A stretch of 64,000 nt of DNA, taken from assembly GCA_030674185.1 (NCBI GenBank), contig JAPXFY010000023.1:24936673-25000672 (forward strand), in the 5' to 3' direction. Under the pieces are notes generated by a model. It had not been told where the DNA came from and made no database searches. It was given only the letters and a program-made list of their open reading frames with translations. The translations under genes were made by a program, and so were the position numbers. The DNA comes from Monoplex corrugatus (Eukaryota > Mollusca > Gastropoda > Littorinimorpha > Ranellidae). Below, one piece after another: positions 13,601 to 28,100 of this stretch; within the stretch, counting starts at the first letter, position 1; the number at the start of each line of letters is the position of its first letter.

Positions 13601-15218
13601 ATAATGTTCTACACACAGTTAAGGAACAGTTAAAGGTCAAGACATGTTTTAATCATTGTTTAATGATAAAAAAACAAAACAAATTAGCATGTAAAAACTA
13701 TGAAGATGACTTCTTTGAATGAATGTTGTTGATGTACATGTCTTGTTTGATTCGATATGTAAACAAAACGCATTATTTGTTACTATTATCAGCTGACATT
13801 TGTTATAATTTTGTCATCTGATTTTTGTTTACAGAAAGATTGAAACCTAATGTCTTGTTTGTTATACTGACAGATCATAAAAAATGATCATTTTGGTATA
13901 TGGTACTTTGCAGTAGGATGAATGTGACAGAAGTTACAGAGTCTTGCAAAAAGCTAAAATACACAATTTTTTTCAAAATAGGTATTTTATCCTTACCCAA
14001 ATATGGTTTGATTAAACATACAGATGTCTGGGGTTGTTTTACATTGAAAGAGTTTGTCATGCTGAGCAATTTGATATCAAAACCATTTTTGTAACTTTAA
14101 AGTGAAAAAAGTTATGGTGCACCAAAGATGTGTAAAATTCGCCATTTTTTTCACTGTGACAAATCGGCATATTTTGCATTTTTGACATCTGATATCTTTT
14201 CAACCAGCTTTCAGATGAAGCTGGAAAAAATTAGGGTTAAATTCCTTAATATGTTTATCATATATGATTCATTTCAATGTCACTGTATTGTATTTCTTAA
14301 AGATAATGGAGTTTGAAATTAATGAAAATGGGTCCCTTGCCCAGTTTTTTGGAACGGCGGCGTCCAATTTTGCTATTTTTTGTCATTTTCATAGGTCTGT
14401 ATTTTTACTGATATGCATTTCTGTCCATATGTTTTCTGCACATCAACTTAACAAGTAAAAACCTCCTCAGAAATGATTTTCTGGACTTGTGTGATTTTAT
14501 ATGTGTGTTCAAGGCATGTCTGAATGTGGCCTAAAATACCGTGCGAAATTTTTCTAAGTCCAAAAAGAAAGAAAAAAATCATAAAAAATTTATTTTTTAT
14601 CCCACATTAAAAAATAAAGTATGTATGTGTTCAGAATGAAAATCTCTATTTTCCCAGCTTATTTTTATACAGATAAGTTCAAATTTGAAAATCACTTTGG
14701 AATACCTAGTCATAGTAATCTTTTAAAACTGAATTAAGGAAGGAAAGCCCACCCCTCCCCAAAAGAAAAAGAATTTCTTGAAAATGAAAACAGACAAAAT
14801 CACAATTGCCAGCCTTAAAAATTTGCTGTCGAGCTGCTGAAATACCCAGACACATTTTAACAATTAAAGTAAGATACATATTAAAACCAGTTCAAACAGA
14901 AAATAAGTATGTTTGAAATAGTACATATCTGGAATCTTTTTTTAAAATTTTTTTTTAGAAAATGAAAACTTCCAATTCAAGAATTGGATTGTTACCTGAT
15001 CCAGTTTAGGGTTGAGGAATGTAAAGCAGTGAGGTAGAGGAAATGGACACCACCCTTGTTAGGTTTGTCCTGAGAAAAGTTGAGGTTTGTAGTAACCGCC
15101 TCGCTCCCCTGCAACCTCAGGCTTATGGAACTGCCTTCACATTACTGTATGTGTATGAATGCCTTTGTGGTTGTTTGCTAGTATATGAAAAGTGCATGCT
15201 TGCAAGAGTTTTGATAAA

Positions 15219-15249
<31 letters not shown>

Positions 15250-15795
15250 TATGTGTATGAACACATGGATATATGTATGTGTCTGCATTTAGGTGTGTTT
15301 TTTTTCCTTTTTGTTTTTTCTTTTATCCTTCTGATTTTTGCATAGCACATGTTGTTTTACCCACATTGTGCAGGTATTGTGTTGCTGCACGTTCTGCATA
15401 TTTTGTCTTCAGGTAGTGTGTTGTTAGGTGTTTTCATGTTTCCATAAGCCACCAAACACAGATGCAACTTACAGGGTCTTTAATGTTTATTGTTGACGAT
15501 GTGCTTGGTGCTACACAGGAATAGAGTATAGGCACTAACACTACAGGTCTGTAGACATCGTAATAATACTAGTGAAGATCTTTTCTGGGAAGCAAGCTCT
15601 TAACCATTTTGCGCGTTACAGGAAGTTGTTGTAAATGACGACATAAATCAGCAGTCGTGAATCAATGTAACTGTAAGCTCGATATGACACAGAACAAGAA
15701 GAGAATGCAACATATTGTATGATTATGATATGAGAACATTCTTTCATTTGAATTCATTCTTACACACGAACACACACACGCATTCACGTGTGCAT

Positions 15796-15831
<36 letters not shown>

Positions 15832-15910
15832 GCACGCACACGCGCACACACACACACACACGCGCACACACACACACCGCACACACACACACGCGCACTC
15901 ACGTGTGCGT

Positions 15911-15945
<35 letters not shown>

Positions 15946-18900
15946 GGCTCAAGCTGACGAACACACATGCACTGACGCAGGCTTACAAACTAATCAGTGA
16001 AACATACACAAGTAGCATTATCTCACACAGTCAGTCAAATTTGAGAGACAGGATAAATGTCCACCCTTTACCCTCCTGGTGGGAGGTACCCAGGTAGGCT
16101 TGAACTGGCACCTAGTTTTGCAGAATGATGATGTGTGTGTTCAGGATTCCTGGAGAAGGAGGTGAAGAAGGACGGTATCCCCATGTTGGACACAGGAGAC
16201 AACCCTGATGCTCCAGCTCCACGCGAAATGATTGACCTGGAGGTATGGTCGTCTCTCCTACATGATTAATATTTGTGATTGGATAGGATTGAATGGGATT
16301 GGATTGGATTGGATTGGGTTAAGTTTTGTTATTGCAGCTTTAGTTTTCTGTGTGGAACACGGGCTGTTGTCTCCAGGGAAAGCATGTCACCATGTTATGT
16401 CACCACTGTTTAAAATTTTTTTCTTTATAAGTGTATAAGAAATATGATGGATTTTTTTTTAGGTGTTTTTTAATGTTGCTAGTTACAATTCTTTTGTCAC
16501 GGCATCTTTTGCATGTGCCATATGTGTGCTGCATTTGGGACTTCTTTTTATTGTTTCATTTGAAAAACTGAATACAGAGTTACATAAATTTATGGGCGGG
16601 CGTAAGACTTTTGCCATTATCTTTCTGGATCTTTTCCATTACATGGCATCAGTGACGTCAGTGCATATGGAATTCATTATGAGGGTGTAGATTTTGTCTT
16701 TGAGAAACTGAAACTGAAAAAGACTAGAATCAGCACCACCACTTGAAGTCTAGTGGAGGATGAAGAAAAATTGACCAAGAATCAAACCCAAGTTTCTCGT
16801 GTCATGGTATTCTCCTTTCTAGACTTCATCATACTTTTGGCATCTCTGACATTGCTCTCTCCTGGTTCACTTCATATCTATCAAACAGAAAACAAACTGT
16901 TCTCATCAATGGCACTTACTCTCAGCCTGCATACTTGACCTGTGGTGTTCCACAAAGATCTGTCCTTGGCCTTGTTCTTTTCACTCTTTACACCTCCCCC
17001 CTGTCCACCATCATCAATTCCCACTCTATAAAACACCACTTCTATGCTGATGACACCCAACTTCAAGACAGTGACTCACCTGACAATATACAGCGCCTCT
17101 TGACTCGCACCACTGAGTGTTACTCAGACATTAAGAACTGGATGACATACAATAAACTTCAGCTTAATGACGACAAGACAGAAGCTATCCTCATTGGCAC
17201 CCGTCAGAAACTTTCTCAGCTGCCTCCTCTTTCTCTCCCATTATGTAACACATCAGCCCCAATTTCTGATTCAGCTAAAAACCTTGGTGTCTGCATTGAC
17301 TCTACCCTCTCCATGAACAACTTTGTTTCTCAAACTGCCAGGTCTTGCTACTATCACCTCCATCGTATAAGCCTGATCAGGAAGTATCTCTCTGTCGAAA
17401 CAACTGCAAAACTCGTTCTCTCCTTCATAATGTCTCGCATTGACTATTGCAATTCACTCCTGTCTGGTCTTCCTGCCTCCACCATTCACATCCTACAGCG
17501 CATTCAAAACAATGCTGCAGGCCTTGTACTCAAAAAGAAAAAAACCTGACCACATATCTCCTCTCCTGGCACAACTTCACTGGCTCCATGTATCAAAGTG
17601 CATACAGTACAAACTAGACACCATGTGCTACAAAAGCCTCAATAACGCAGCCCCCAATTACCTGTCAAGCCTACTTGAGATCTATGTTCCCTCACGTACC
17701 CTCCGCTCTGCCTCCGATCCTCTGACTTTTCGCTTTCCACGCACTAAGCTCAATACCTATGGTCCACGAGCCTTCTCTGTTTCTGGTCCACTCTCCTGGA
17801 ACAAACTTCCTCTCTCAGTCCGTCAGCAACCTACTTTTGTCTCCTTCAAGTCCGCTCTCAAAACTCACCTTTTCTCCTCTGCATAAAATCCTGGTCTCAC
17901 TCAACCCCCTCTGCAGTCTGTCTCCACTCAGAGGGGAATCACATTGTAATATATAATTGTATATAATATGCTCTCTGTAATTTTCCATTGCTTTTATTCT
18001 TTCTCCCCATTTATAGCCATGCATGTGTGTGTGTGTGTGTGTGCGTGCGTGCGTGTGTGTGCGTGCTGCGTGTGTGTCTGTTTCAGCGCTTAGATTTGAT
18101 TTTATCAAGATTTTGCGCTATATAAATATTGTAATTATTATTATTAATATTATTATTCACTGTGCCTCTTATTTCACTCTGCTGATCAGAGTTTGTATTG
18201 TATGTTCTCATTTTAATAAATTATTGGGTTTTAATTCTGCTGTAATTATTGGGAGGAGGAGAGGGAAGGGAAGTATTTTCTCATCTCATCTTTGTAATTG
18301 TAGATTTGGTTTTTGATGCTGCTGATGTTTGTTTGAGTTGAGAAAATAATTTGCAACAAGTTACAAAATAAAACATTTTTTAATGTTCTTCATAATGTCC
18401 TTGTATATAGATTTGGTATTTTCAAATGCAGGTTTATAGGGGGGGGGGGGGGGGGGGGATTTACTAGAGTAACAATATATAAAATAATCTTCAAGAATCA
18501 TTGGGGGATTTTTCGGCTCCAGCTGGCTCCTACCTAGAGTGTCCTGTAGGCTCATTGGGAAGTCTTGGACCATACAGTGAGGTCTCATCCTCTTCATGGA
18601 TGTGTCATTGAAGATGATGTTTTTATCTTCTGATGAACACTGCAGGAGTCTGTGTCTCTCAGGCCTGGTAGATACCAGGATGTATTGTGATAGTAAGTGT
18701 TAGAGTGCAGCCCTGTCATGCAGTCTCAGTCCTAGTTGGAAGTGCATGGCATCATGAGTATCATTCTCATCGCCATTATCATCACTGCATTGTAAAAACT
18801 GTGCAGGTTCTGTGGCCATAAAGGTGGCATAGAAAATGGGACGAAAGGGAAAAAGAAGTAATCAAGGAAAAAAACCCATCCCAGTGGAAGATTTGTGTCT

Positions 18901-21900
18901 GATATGTGTAATATTGTTGTTATGCCTGTCTTCATGGTTTGACATTATAGAGTGTGTATTTGTCAGTGTGTTATATGTATGTAGTGTATAAAATGAATGA
19001 AAGTGAAGATGGAAAAAAAAAGAAAAAATTAATAATGTTAAAGTAGATATATTAACAGTCACTGATGTTACGTTTTGATTGGCTCACATTTATAGACACT
19101 AACAACTTGTACCAATCATAATTATTGTATTATCTGTTGCTTATGCATATAAAAGAATAGGAGAAATTTGACGATTGAAAATTGTACTGATTATACATTA
19201 AAATTAAGAGTAGATATATTTTTTTCCTGAACATTCTCTTATAGTTGAGTTATAGACAGGAGTGGGGTTTTTTTCTTTTCTGTTTCTTTCTCTCTTTTTT
19301 TTTCTCTCTTTTAATTTTTCATTCTTCCTATTTTAATGGTAGTAACATTGTTGTTGCACATTGTGTTTTATCAGTCCACCTTTGAAAAACTGGAGAATGA
19401 GATGAAGGAGGTGAATGCTAACTCGGAGGCCTTGAAGAAGAACTTTCTGGAACTGACAGAACTCAAACACATCCTCCGGAAAACCCAGACCTTCTTTGAA
19501 GAGGTAAGTGATTTGCACGTCTGACTTGAACTCATTTACTGCCATCATCAACTTTTTGTGAATTTCTGGGTGCATTAATGGATAAAAGAGGAAATTGGCA
19601 CTAAGAATGTTGATGTGTCTTGGGACAGGTACTTGTGCATGGAAAAATGGGAAGGAAAAAAGATGCTTGTCTCATCCACAGAGTGCAGACAGTCTGCTTG
19701 GGTCGTTTCCATTTCCTGCTGAAGTCAGCTTAGCAGTCTTTAACAAGATGGTCAAGCCATTGTAACAGTTCTTTTTTTTTTTTTATAGAAAAACTATTGC
19801 AGAAGTAAAGATTTTCTTCTTCTCAAGGTCACTGTGATCTTGAAGAAGGTTCAGTTGGAATAAAATTTAATGTGTGTCGAGTACAATGATAGACTGTCAC
19901 AACAGTAAACACAGATTGTTACTGTTGTCATAGTTTCTTAATAAAGTGCTGTCCACACACATTCTTCACAAAGTGCTTATTTCAGCCTTTTTTTTTTTTT
20001 TTTTTTTTTTTTGTCTGTGTAACCTTAACCTTGGAGCTTAACCTTCCAGACTTGCACTTTTATGACTTTTCAAACAGTGCGCAATTTTGACCAAATTAGA
20101 TAAAGATCCACATGTAGAGAACTTAGAAAATGTTAATGTATTGTTGTCACACACCTCTTTCACAGGTTGATATGAAACAAAAACCTTTTTGTCTTGTTGT
20201 TTTAATGAAGGGAGACTGAAAAACCAATTACATTTTTGTCCAGCATGAAAGAAGACTGCTGAACAAAATGTGATTGTCTCTGTCATTGCGCCCAACACAA
20301 AACATTTGTTTGGGGAAAGAAACAGTGTTCTTCTGTCTGGAATTGTGGCATTGAAGGGGTTAAAAATGCCACAATATTTAGTACTCAGTGCCATTTACTC
20401 ATGACCTGTATTACTTGGTACCATGTCTTGTTCGCATTTGTCTGTCATTTTATTTGTGTGGTGCTGAGGTTCCATCTCATCAGTGTTTTTTTTGTGTGTG
20501 TGTGTTTGTTTTAATGATGTTTGTTTCTTTGTTTTAACCCTTTTAATTCTGCATCCTGTCCACCAGCATCCTGCATTGTCAATCATGCTAGCAAAACAAA
20601 AACTTAACCCTTTGACTCCTTCACCCTATCCACCAGCTTCCTGCTGGAAGCTAGTAGATAGGATGATGTAGCCAAGGATTAAGTTTTTGCAGTTGATGGA
20701 CAAGATACGGTAGTCAAAGGGTTAATGTTGTCTTGTCTTGTCTTCAGTATTGCCATGGATTTTATGTTCAGGTTCATCAAAATCACTTAACAAACCATCT
20801 CATTATGTAAAACTTCACAAGTCAGTCTTTGTGTCCACTGCTGTCCATCTTGAACTGTGTGACTGCTGAGAATTATGCACATACTGTTGCTGTATGATTT
20901 TAAGGACTTTTTTGTGCCTGTCGGCATATTTTGAAAATGATTATAGATATTGTGTATGATTTTGTATATAGTTTACAGTATTTTAGTTTAATCATCTGAA
21001 TAACAGTAATCTTGGTTCATGTTTCATTTGATTGTACTGCAGGATTGATAGGTTGCTAAGTGGTTTTGTGTCGGATATCATAGATTTTGTTCTTCATATT
21101 TTTCAGGCAGGTTACTTGTCTTTATTGATTGCGATATTATTGTAATATACCACTTTATAATTTATCAGCGGTTATTTATGTGTGTGTAGTATTTATGAAT
21201 GAAAAATGTAATTGCTGTCAATTGTTTAATTGGTGTGAGGTTATTCACATATGTACACTTTTTAAAACAATTTTTTGTATATATGTATTTATATGGATGC
21301 TATGGAATTGATACCATTATGCTATGATATGATTTAGTATTTCTGGGGAAAGTTTGTGGGTTGGGATCTGCATGTGTCCCCTTTTTGTTGGTGTTCAGTA
21401 TTTATCTTTTTGTTTATTCAGTTACGTTTTGTGTATTATTTCTTTTTTTATTTTTTAAGTTTTTGTGTGGAGTTTGTTTATTTGCAATTCTTTTTGTTTT
21501 GTTTTGTTTCTTTCGCTGTGATGTGTAGTGCTCTGCACATTTTATCATTTGAAGTGTATGCTTTGATCTTGTAATGTAATGAGAGCTTTTGAAATATAGT
21601 GTAGCAGCTTACAGATAGAGAGGAGAAGAAAAGACAAAAAATTTATTGAATTTCACAGGAAATATGTCCATTGACCAGGTGTAAGAAACACAGAAATCAT
21701 AGCCATTGTAGTGTCCCTGTGGAGACGTGATTGAACTCTTGATTAGAGTTGAGAATGCTGACAAACGTGTCACCTTTAATTATAAGAGTTTGTACAGAGT
21801 CAGTACACTTACCAGCGGACATAGAAATTATGTGTGTGATACTGAGTGGTTGAGACATCAGAAGCAACATTATAACTGATTATTCATTTGGATTTGTTGT

Positions 21901-22990
21901 TACCATGATCAGAAATACAGATGTTCAACACAAGTGCTTGAACTGATTTTTACAACAAATTTGTCAATGATAATTTTGTTATTGAAGACAAGTGAAGGGG
22001 TAGCTGTTGCTTCCATGCAGTCAAATACAACTGATGTGTGAAAGAAAATAGGCTAAAAGTTTTGACAGTATATAGTCTTACTCAGTGTATCTGTTGTGCT
22101 GTGTGTAATGAAATATCTGTAAGTGATATTGCACTGTCACTCAAATATGCTGTTATGCTGTCTGTTTGATGCAATGTCTGTTGTACTTGATCTCTTGTGT
22201 CTTTGGTTGTTGCATGTCAGTATGGTGTGGCAGACTTATATCTACGCACAGTTTCACAGTATATTGTGTTTGCTGGTCTAATAAGTCTTATCTGATTACT
22301 GTTGTGTATTGCAAAGACTGGCTGATGCTTGAGACAGTTTTCTGCCTTCTCATAATTCTTTTTTCTTTGTCAGTCTGACTCTGGATGCTTGAAACTGACA
22401 ACTTTTTATGTGTCGCTCTAATAATTTTTCTTGTCTTACTCTCTGTCTCTTGGTCTCTCTGTGTCTCTGTCTGTCTGTCTTGTGGATCTCTGTATGGAGG
22501 TTTAGCGTGAAATATATAGAAAGGGATGCATGTTGTTGAGTCTAGAAAAATAGCTGACTGAGAAATTTCAGTCAACTGGCTCAAGTATGGCATTAATGAG
22601 AGAGAGTGTTTGTATGTGTGCATGGAGGTTGGGGGGGGGGGGGGGTTGTAGAAAGATTTTACAGAAAGTGGTAATTTACTTATTTATGCTGACTGACTGA
22701 AAAAGTGTGTGTGTGGGGAGTTGGGGGGGGGATAGAATTATGTTTACAGGAAGTGGTAATTTACTTATTTATGCTGACCGACTGAAAAACTTGTGTCAAG
22801 TGACTTGATTGTGTAACTTGTTTGATGAGAGAGAGATAAAAAAAAAAAGAAAGAGGGTGTGAGAGTGTGTGTTAGTGAGTTAGAGATTGAGATAAGTTTC
22901 AAAGCGTATTCCTCAGTCTCTTTGCCACATATTTTTCACTGACATAAGCATAAGGATTCACAACACACACACACACACACACACCATACA

Positions 22991-23068
<78 letters not shown>

Positions 23069-25093
23069 ACACACACACACACACAAACACACAAACACAA
23101 ACACACAAACACACACACACACACACACACACGCACGCACACACGCACATACACTGGTTCACTCACTCACTCACTCACACACTTCTCTCCACAACAACAC
23201 ATCCACCCAATATGCATTCATTTCCCTCAATATCTACTCCCTCAATACACAGTTTCCCTCTCCCCCATTCACCCCACTCATCCCCATCATATTTCTCGCA
23301 CACATACTCTGACATTGCCCAGGGATGTGTAGGGTGATCTATGGTACCTTTGTACCCACTTCTGAATAATACGAAAATCATCATCACATTTGACACCACT
23401 CAGTTTACCCCAACTTTGTTTATGCTGAAAAGAACTGAAATCTGCCATGAAACTGTCAGGTTTATGCTGTAGAGGGTTTTCATGAAACTGACATATTTTT
23501 GACTGGGAGAAAGGGCCAGTGATGGTGGGATATATCATATAGAGCCAGTGATAGTGGGAGGTAGGGCCAGTGATAGTGGGAGGTAGGGCCAGTGATAGTG
23601 GGAGATAGGGCCAGTGATAGTGGGAGATAGGGCCAGTGATAGTGGGAGATAGGGCCAGTGATAGTGGGAAATAGGGTGAATGACATTAGGAGATGAGGCC
23701 AGTGATAGTGGGAATAGGGCCAGTGATAGTGGGAGATAGGGCCAGTGATAGTGGGAAATAGGGCGAATGACATTAGGAGATGAGGCCAGTGATAGTGGGA
23801 GATAGGGCCAGTGATAGTGGGAAGTAGGGTGAATGACATTAGGAGATGAGGCCAGTGATAGTGGGAGATAGGGCCAGTGATAGTGGGAAATAGGGTGAAT
23901 GACATTAGGAGATGAGGCCAGTGATAGTGGGAGATAGGGCCAGTGATGGTGGGAGATAAGGATAGTGATGATGGTGGGAGATAGGGCCAGTGATGGTGGG
24001 AGATAGGGATAGTGATGATGGTGGGAGATAAGGATAGTGATGATGGTGGGAGATAGGGCCAGTGATGGAGGGAGATTGGGCCAGTGATAATAGTGGGATA
24101 GTGGGGTTTGAGAAAGGAAAAAAGCAAGAGACAGGAGATCAGCATGCCCTCATAACATTGACTGAATGAAGTTGACAGGGTTTGGAAAAGGAAAACAGCA
24201 AGAGATGGGAGATCAGCATTCCTTTTTAACAGAAAGGATAGATCAACTTGCCATCTTAACAGCAAAGCATAGATCAGCTCTCCTGCTTAACAGCAAGAGG
24301 TAGTAGATCAGCTAGCTACATAAGGCATACTGGATACTAGACCGTAATTGTGAAGTAATTGTGAACGGCATAGAAATAATTTTACATAATGCTGGAGACT
24401 TGACCATAACTGTGAACAGTATAGAAAAGGCATGCTGTATACTAGTCTATAACCTTGTAGTAAAGCATAGGGACATTCATAGATCATGCTTGACAGTGGA
24501 CCTTATCAGTGGGCTGCTGGTACTTGATAATGGCCTGAGTACACATTGTAAATCATGAGTAAGATTGGAGAGACAGTCTGTACTGGTGAGGCCTGACAGA
24601 TAATGTGTAAGTTCTGACAGATAATGTGTAAGCTCATATGGTTCACGATTGTAGGAAATTTGACCCTTTGGGCCTGGTTATGGCCTGACTTGTCATAAGC
24701 ATCTCAGCTTGTTATGACACTCTATAGACTAACAAAGGACATCTTGGGAATAAATGAAAATATGATAGATGTTGATCTGTTCTGAATTATATTGAAAAGA
24801 TTTTTTTGTGTCTGAAAAGGAATTATTTTCTGTGTCTGGTCCACACAATTGGAACGAGATTCTGTCTCTTCATAATCCACACACTTTGTGAAACTTTGTC
24901 TTCCTTCAAGTCTAACTTACAATTTTTTTGTCCAACAGTGATTTCCCCCTCTACGTGCCCACCCCTTCGTCCCGCTCCCATTCTGTTCTCCCCTCCTTTA
25001 TACTATTGAATATTTGTTGTTGTGAGTGTGTGTTTTGATGAATGATTTGATTGGTGTATCAAGATTTGGTTCTTCATAAATATATTTATTATC

Positions 25094-25182
<89 letters not shown>

Positions 25183-28100
25183 AATTATTGACATGCCATT
25201 TATTTCTCTTAAGATTTGCATCGCAATGCAAGTGAACAGTGTAAATGAAACATCGATTTACCTTGCTGCTTTTTTTAATAACACCCAGATAGTTCTAAAA
25301 TGAAAACGGAGTCCATGCAGACAAGACAATGAAAATTATCTAAAATGAAAATGGAGTCCTTGTAGACGTGACAATATTTTAAATGAAAACAGAGTCTATG
25401 CAGACATTGTAGACATGACAATATTTTAAAATGAAAACAGAGTCCTTGTAGACATGATAATATTTTAAAATGAAAACGGAGTCCCTGTAGACATGACAAT
25501 ATTTAAAATGAAAAAAAAAAGTCCATGTAGACATGACAATATTTAAAATGAAAACAGAGTCCTTGTAGACATGATAATATTTTAAAATGAAAACGGAGTC
25601 CATGTAGACATGACAATATTTTAAAATGAAAAAAAAAAGTCCATGTAGACATGACTATTTAAAATGAAAACAGAGTCCATGTAGACATGACAATATTTAA
25701 AATGAAAAAAAAAAAGTCCATGTAGACATGACAATATTTAAAATGAAAACAGAGTCCATGTAGACATGACAATATTTAAAATGAAACCAGAGTCCATGTA
25801 GACATGACAATATTTTAAAATGAAACCAGAGTCCATGTAGACATGACAACATTTAAAATGAAAACAGAGTCCATGTAGACATGACAATATTTAAAATGAA
25901 ACCAGAGTCCATGTAGACATGACAATGTTTTAAAATGAAACCAGAGTCCATGTAGACATGACAATATTTTAAAATGAAACCAGTCCATGTAGACATGACA
26001 ATATTTTAAAATGAAACCAGAGCCCATGTAAACATGACAATGTTTTAAAATGAAAACAGAGTCCATGGAATGAAAACAGAGTCCATGTAGACATGACAAT
26101 ATTCAAAATGAAAACAGAGTCCATGTAGACATGACAACATTTAAAATGAAAACAGAGTCCATGTAGACATGACAATATTTAAAATGAAAACAGAGTCCTT
26201 GTAGACATGACAACATTTAAAATGAAAACAGAGTTCATGTAGACATGACAACATTTAAAATGAAAACAGAGTCCATGTAGACATGACAACATTTAAAATG
26301 AAAACAGTCCTTGTAGACATGACAATATTTTAAAATGAAAACAGAGTCCATGTAGACATGACAATATTTTAAAATGAAAACAGAGTCCTTGTAGACATGA
26401 CAATATTTTAAAATGAAAACAGAGTCCTTGTAGACATGACAATATTTAAAATGAAAACAGAGTCCATGTAGACATGACAATATTTTATATAATGAAAACA
26501 GAGTCCATGTAGACATGACATTTAAAATGAAAACAGAGTCCTTGTAGACATGACAATATTTAAAATGAAAACAGAGTCCATGTAGACATGACAATATTTT
26601 ATATAATGAAAACAGAGTCCATGTAGACATGACAACATTTAAAATGAAAACAGAGTCCATGTAGACATGACAATATTTAAAATGAAAACAGAGTCCATGT
26701 AGACATGACAACATTTAAAATGAAAACAGAGTCCTTGTAGACATGACAATATTTAAAATGAAAACAGTCCATGTAGACATGACAATATTTTATATAATGA
26801 AAACAGAGTCCATGTAGACATGACAACATTTAAAATGAAAACAGTCCTTGTAGACATGACAATATTCAAAATGAAAACAGAGTCCTTGTAGACATGACAA
26901 TATTTTAAAATGAAAACAGAGTCCATGTAGACATGACAACATTTAAAATGAAAACAGAGTCCATGTAGACATGACAACATTTAAAATGAAAACAGAGTCC
27001 TTGTAGACATGACAATATTTTAAAATGAAAACAGAGTCCTTGTAGACATGACAATGTTTTAAAATGAAAACAGAATCCTTGTATACATGACAATATTTTA
27101 AAATGAAAACAGAGTCCATGTAGACATGACAATATTTTAAAATGAAAACAGAGTCCTTGTAGACATGACAACATTTAAAATGAAAACAGAGTCCTTGTAG
27201 ACATGACAATATTTTAAAATGAAAACAGAGTCCTTGTAGACATGACAATATTTTAAAATGAAAACAGAGTCCATGTAGACATGACAATGTTTTAAAATGA
27301 AAACAGAGTCCTTGTAGACATGACAATATTTTAAAATGAAAACAGAGTCCTTGTAGACATGACAATATTTTAAAATGAAGAGTCCTTGTAGACATGACAA
27401 CATTTAAAATGAAAACAGAGTCCTTGTAGACATGACAATATTTTAAAATGAAAACAGAGTCCTTGTAGACATGACAATATTTCAAAATGAAAACAGAGTC
27501 CATGTAGACATGACAACATTTAAAATGAAAACAGAGTCCTTGTAGACATGACAGTATTTTAAAATGAAAACAGAGTCCTTGTAGACATGACAATGTTTTA
27601 AAATGAAACAAGAATCCATGTAGACCAACCAGGTGTTAAGTCATTCTTGTATTGACAACTGTCACTGATTCATGGTGTTGAACTTGAAGTCCACAGTGAA
27701 CGACACTTATTTATTTTAAACAGCTGCCTGTACAGCGTCAGATGTCACCTGTGATAACACGAAATGTGCCATGTATATCAGATGTCACCTGTCTTGAAAT
27801 AAATTGCGCAATGTATGTCAGGTGTCAGCTGTCTTGACACAAATTGTGCCATATATGTCAGATGTCACCTGTCTTGACACAAATTGTGCCATATATGTCA
27901 GATGTCACCTGTCGTGACACAAATTGTGCCATATATGTCAGATGTCACCTGTCGTGACACAGATTGCGCCATGTATGTCAGATGTCACCTGTCGTGACAC
28001 AGATTGCGCCATGTATGTCAGATGTCACCTGTCGTGACATGGATTGCGCCATGTATGTCAGGTGTCATTTGCCATGACATGAATTGTGCCATGTACCTGT

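Larger units (their letters stand above)
10738..14708 (+). mobile_element. DNA transposon with 16 bp inverted ends and 7 bp target duplication
   Basis: The left end taggtattccaaagtg (10738-10753) is the exact inverse of the right end (14693-14708). Both are flanked by gtcatag (10731-10737 and 14709-14715). The interior is CpG-richer than its surroundings near 11700-12120 and AT-rich toward the right end. It contains a nested RTE-like LINE and a possible two-exon reading frame. I see no recognisable transposase core, so the superfamily is unassigned. Confidence 0.8.

Noticed and set aside
23480..24265. 261-codon reverse-strand ORF with repeating [12 protein letters not shown] peptides
   Set aside because: Lies wholly on a ~20 bp minisatellite; frame openness follows from the repeat.
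26235..27611. Reverse-strand ORFs with repeating [13 protein letters not shown] peptides
   Set aside because: Repeat translation of the 39 bp minisatellite.
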